Source of the DNA: an uncultured Mesocricetibacter sp. | GTDB lineage: Bacteria > Pseudomonadota > Gammaproteobacteria > Enterobacterales > Pasteurellaceae | DNA length: 15,158 nucleotides | Direction: 5' to 3' | Assembly (NCBI GenBank): GCA_905373425.1 | Contig: CAJPST010000030.1 | Span: forward strand, 1-15,158 | Shown here: positions 14,078 to 15,158 of the stretch, one piece after another | How the letters are laid out: each line of letters begins with the position of its first letter | How positions within the stretch are numbered: position 1 is the first letter of the stretch | Notes under the pieces: model-generated | Told to the model about the DNA's origin: nothing | The model's input: the letters and a program-made list of their open reading frames with translations, nothing else | Database searches by the model: none | Position numbers and translations under genes: made by a program

Positions 14078-15158
14078 GTGAAATACCCTTTATTTCTGAC
14101 CCGCCCCGCCATGGTAAGTAGCTTGGGCGAAGGAATTGAAACACATCTTGACGTGTTGTTAAACGGCGGCGAGTCACCGTTACATTTGTCCGATATGCCT
14201 TTTAAGTTGTTTGATTTAAACGGTAAAAAGAGTTTTTTAGGTGAAGTAAGCGTCAATTTGCGCCCTTTTCCCGATGATTTACCCCCTGAACACCGTAGCC
14301 GTAACAATCAGTTGTTATGGCATACCTTGGCACAGATTGAATCACAAATTCAGGAAGTTATAGAGCGTTTCGGGAAAAAAAGGGTTGCCGTAGTAATGGG
14401 AACTTCAACCACCGGAGTGGATAAAAATGTACCTTTATTTAAATATGCGGCAGAACATAATGATTGGTCGGGAGTAACGTTCAACCAACAACAACAATAT
14501 TTTTCTGCCCCTGCCGATTTTATTGTCGCTCAATATGGTTTACAGGGGTTAAGTTACGGCATTTCAACGGCCTGTACTTCCGGAGCAAGAGCATTAATCA
14601 GCGCAGCCCGTTTATTACGCAACGGTTTGTGCGATGCTGTTATTTGCGGCGGAGTGGATACCCTTTCACCTTTAACAATCGGAGGATTTGGCTCGCTTTC
14701 CGTTCAATCCGAACAGCGTTCCAATCCGTTTTCAGTAAATCGCGATGGAATAAATTTAGGTGAGGCGGCAGCCGTGTTTGTCATGACAAGAGAAGCACTG
14801 GAAGAGGATTCGGTTTGTTTGCTCGGATACGGTTCAAGTAGCGATGCTTATCATATGTCATCTCCTCATCCGGAAGGTGAAGGAGCAATTGCCGCTTTCA
14901 AAACAGCGTTAAAATCAACCGCACTTTCTGCCGATCAAATTGGTTGGATTAACTTACATGGTACAGGCACGGTGCATAACGACCAGATGGAAAGTTTGGC
15001 TGTGGCAAATGTGTTCGGTCTGCAAACCCCTTGCACTACAACGAAACCTTATACCGGACATACATTGGGTGCAGCGGGCGCATTGGAAGCTGCCATTTTA
15101 TGGGCGGTAATCAGCCGCAAATATAATCCGCAAGGCAAATTGCCACCGCAGTTATGGG
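14078..15158 (+). CDS. apeO: Beta-ketoacyl-ACP synthase (ApeO type), 3'-truncated by window edge
   Basis: The first ~360 residues of a FabF/FabB-like condensing enzyme. The catalytic triad is complete: Cys166 in STACTSGA, His294 in NLHGTGTVHND and His328 in KPYTGHTLGAAGALEAA. In APE clusters ApeO is the extending ketosynthase and forms a dimer with the ApeC chain length factor, which lies here at the other end of the window. The start is a GTG at 14078 (MKYPLFLTRPAMVSSLG) with AGAGGA four bases upstream overlapping the apeN stop; the ATG at 14111 lies inside the conserved N-terminus and is not the start. The frame is open to the window end, where about 30-40 residues should remain. An exact uptake signal lies at 14918-14926. 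Confidence 0.92.
   Translation, partial: MKYPLFLTRPAMVSSLGEGIETHLDVLLNGGESPLHLSDMPFKLFDLNGKKSFLGEVSVNLRPFPDDLPPEHRSRNNQLLWHTLAQIESQIQEVIERFGKKRVAVVMGTSTTGVDKNVPLFKYAAEHNDWSGVTFNQQQQYFSAPADFIVAQYGLQGLSYGISTACTSGARALISAARLLRNGLCDAVICGGVDTLSPLTIGGFGSLSVQSEQRSNPFSVNRDGINLGEAAAVFVMTREALEEDSVCLLGYGSSSDAYHMSSPHPEGEGAIAAFKTALKSTALSADQIGWINLHGTGTVHNDQMESLAVANVFGLQTPCTTTKPYTGHTLGAAGALEAAILWAVISRKYNPQGKLPPQLW
14918..14926 (-). repeat. DNA uptake signal sequence (Haemophilus type)
   Basis: Exact ACCGCACTT (complement of the core) inside apeO, encoding part of KSTALS. Confidence 0.85.

Noticed and set aside
13899..14307. Minus-strand open frames across the apeN-apeO junction
   Set aside because: They overlap two well-supported genes on the other strand and encode nothing recognisable.
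3194..15158. Fatty acid biosynthesis or a flexirubin-type cluster
   Set aside because: The set of ketosynthase-like chain length factor, two dissimilar ACPs, small membrane protein, MMPL exporter, LolA-like protein and DUF3261 lipoprotein is that of gammaproteobacterial aryl polyene clusters; no dialkylresorcinol genes are seen.
1..15158. CRISPR arrays, tRNA or rRNA genes, insertion sequences
   Set aside because: No spaced direct repeats, cloverleaf or rRNA sequence, or transposase frames were found on either strand.

Overview
The window is a low-GC gammaproteobacterial stretch, most likely from the Pasteurellaceae. The best evidence is seven exact copies of the Haemophilus-type DNA uptake signal (AAGTGCGGT or its complement). 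The DprA, RsmD and FtsY proteins also look Haemophilus-like. I cannot name the genus.

Layout. Positions 2-3129 are housekeeping: the 3' part of dprA (natural transformation), rsmD on the opposite strand (16S rRNA methylation) and ftsY (SRP receptor). From 3194 to the right edge lies most of an aryl polyene (APE) gene cluster, all on the + strand and tightly packed. Its genes are a chain-length-factor ketosynthase (apeC), a PlsC-like acyltransferase (apeD), two acyl carrier proteins (apeE, apeF), a damaged ligase remnant running into an intact dehydratase ORF (apeI-like), a membrane protein (apeG), an intact adenylate-forming ligase (apeH), a family-2 glycosyltransferase and an LpxL-like acyltransferase (together matching apeJ), a small lipoprotein, a hotdog thioesterase (apeK), a LolA-like periplasmic protein (apeL), an MMPL/RND exporter (apeM), a DUF3261-type lipoprotein (apeN) and a ketosynthase cut by the window edge (apeO). 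The second dehydratase, the ketoreductase and the second ketosynthase known from such clusters (apeP, apeQ, apeR) would be expected just beyond the right edge.

How the genes work together, from knowledge of characterised APE clusters: ApeH activates an aryl acid and loads it on an ACP. The ApeO/ApeC ketosynthase pair extends it, with ketoreduction and ApeI/ApeP dehydration after each cycle, giving a conjugated polyene. ApeK and the acyl- and glycosyltransferases release it and attach it to a lipid. ApeL, ApeM and ApeN move the product to the outer membrane, where it protects against oxidative stress.

The most interesting point is at 5204-5770. The stretch between apeF and the dehydratase is not empty. 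Read in shifting frames, it lines up with both ends of the intact ApeH located 1.2 kb downstream. It is the wreck of a second ligase gene that has lost about 245 internal codons, including the ATP-binding motif. What remains open is the ligase C-terminus joined in frame to the dehydratase, suggesting an ancestral ligase-dehydratase fusion whose ligase half decayed while the dehydratase half was kept.
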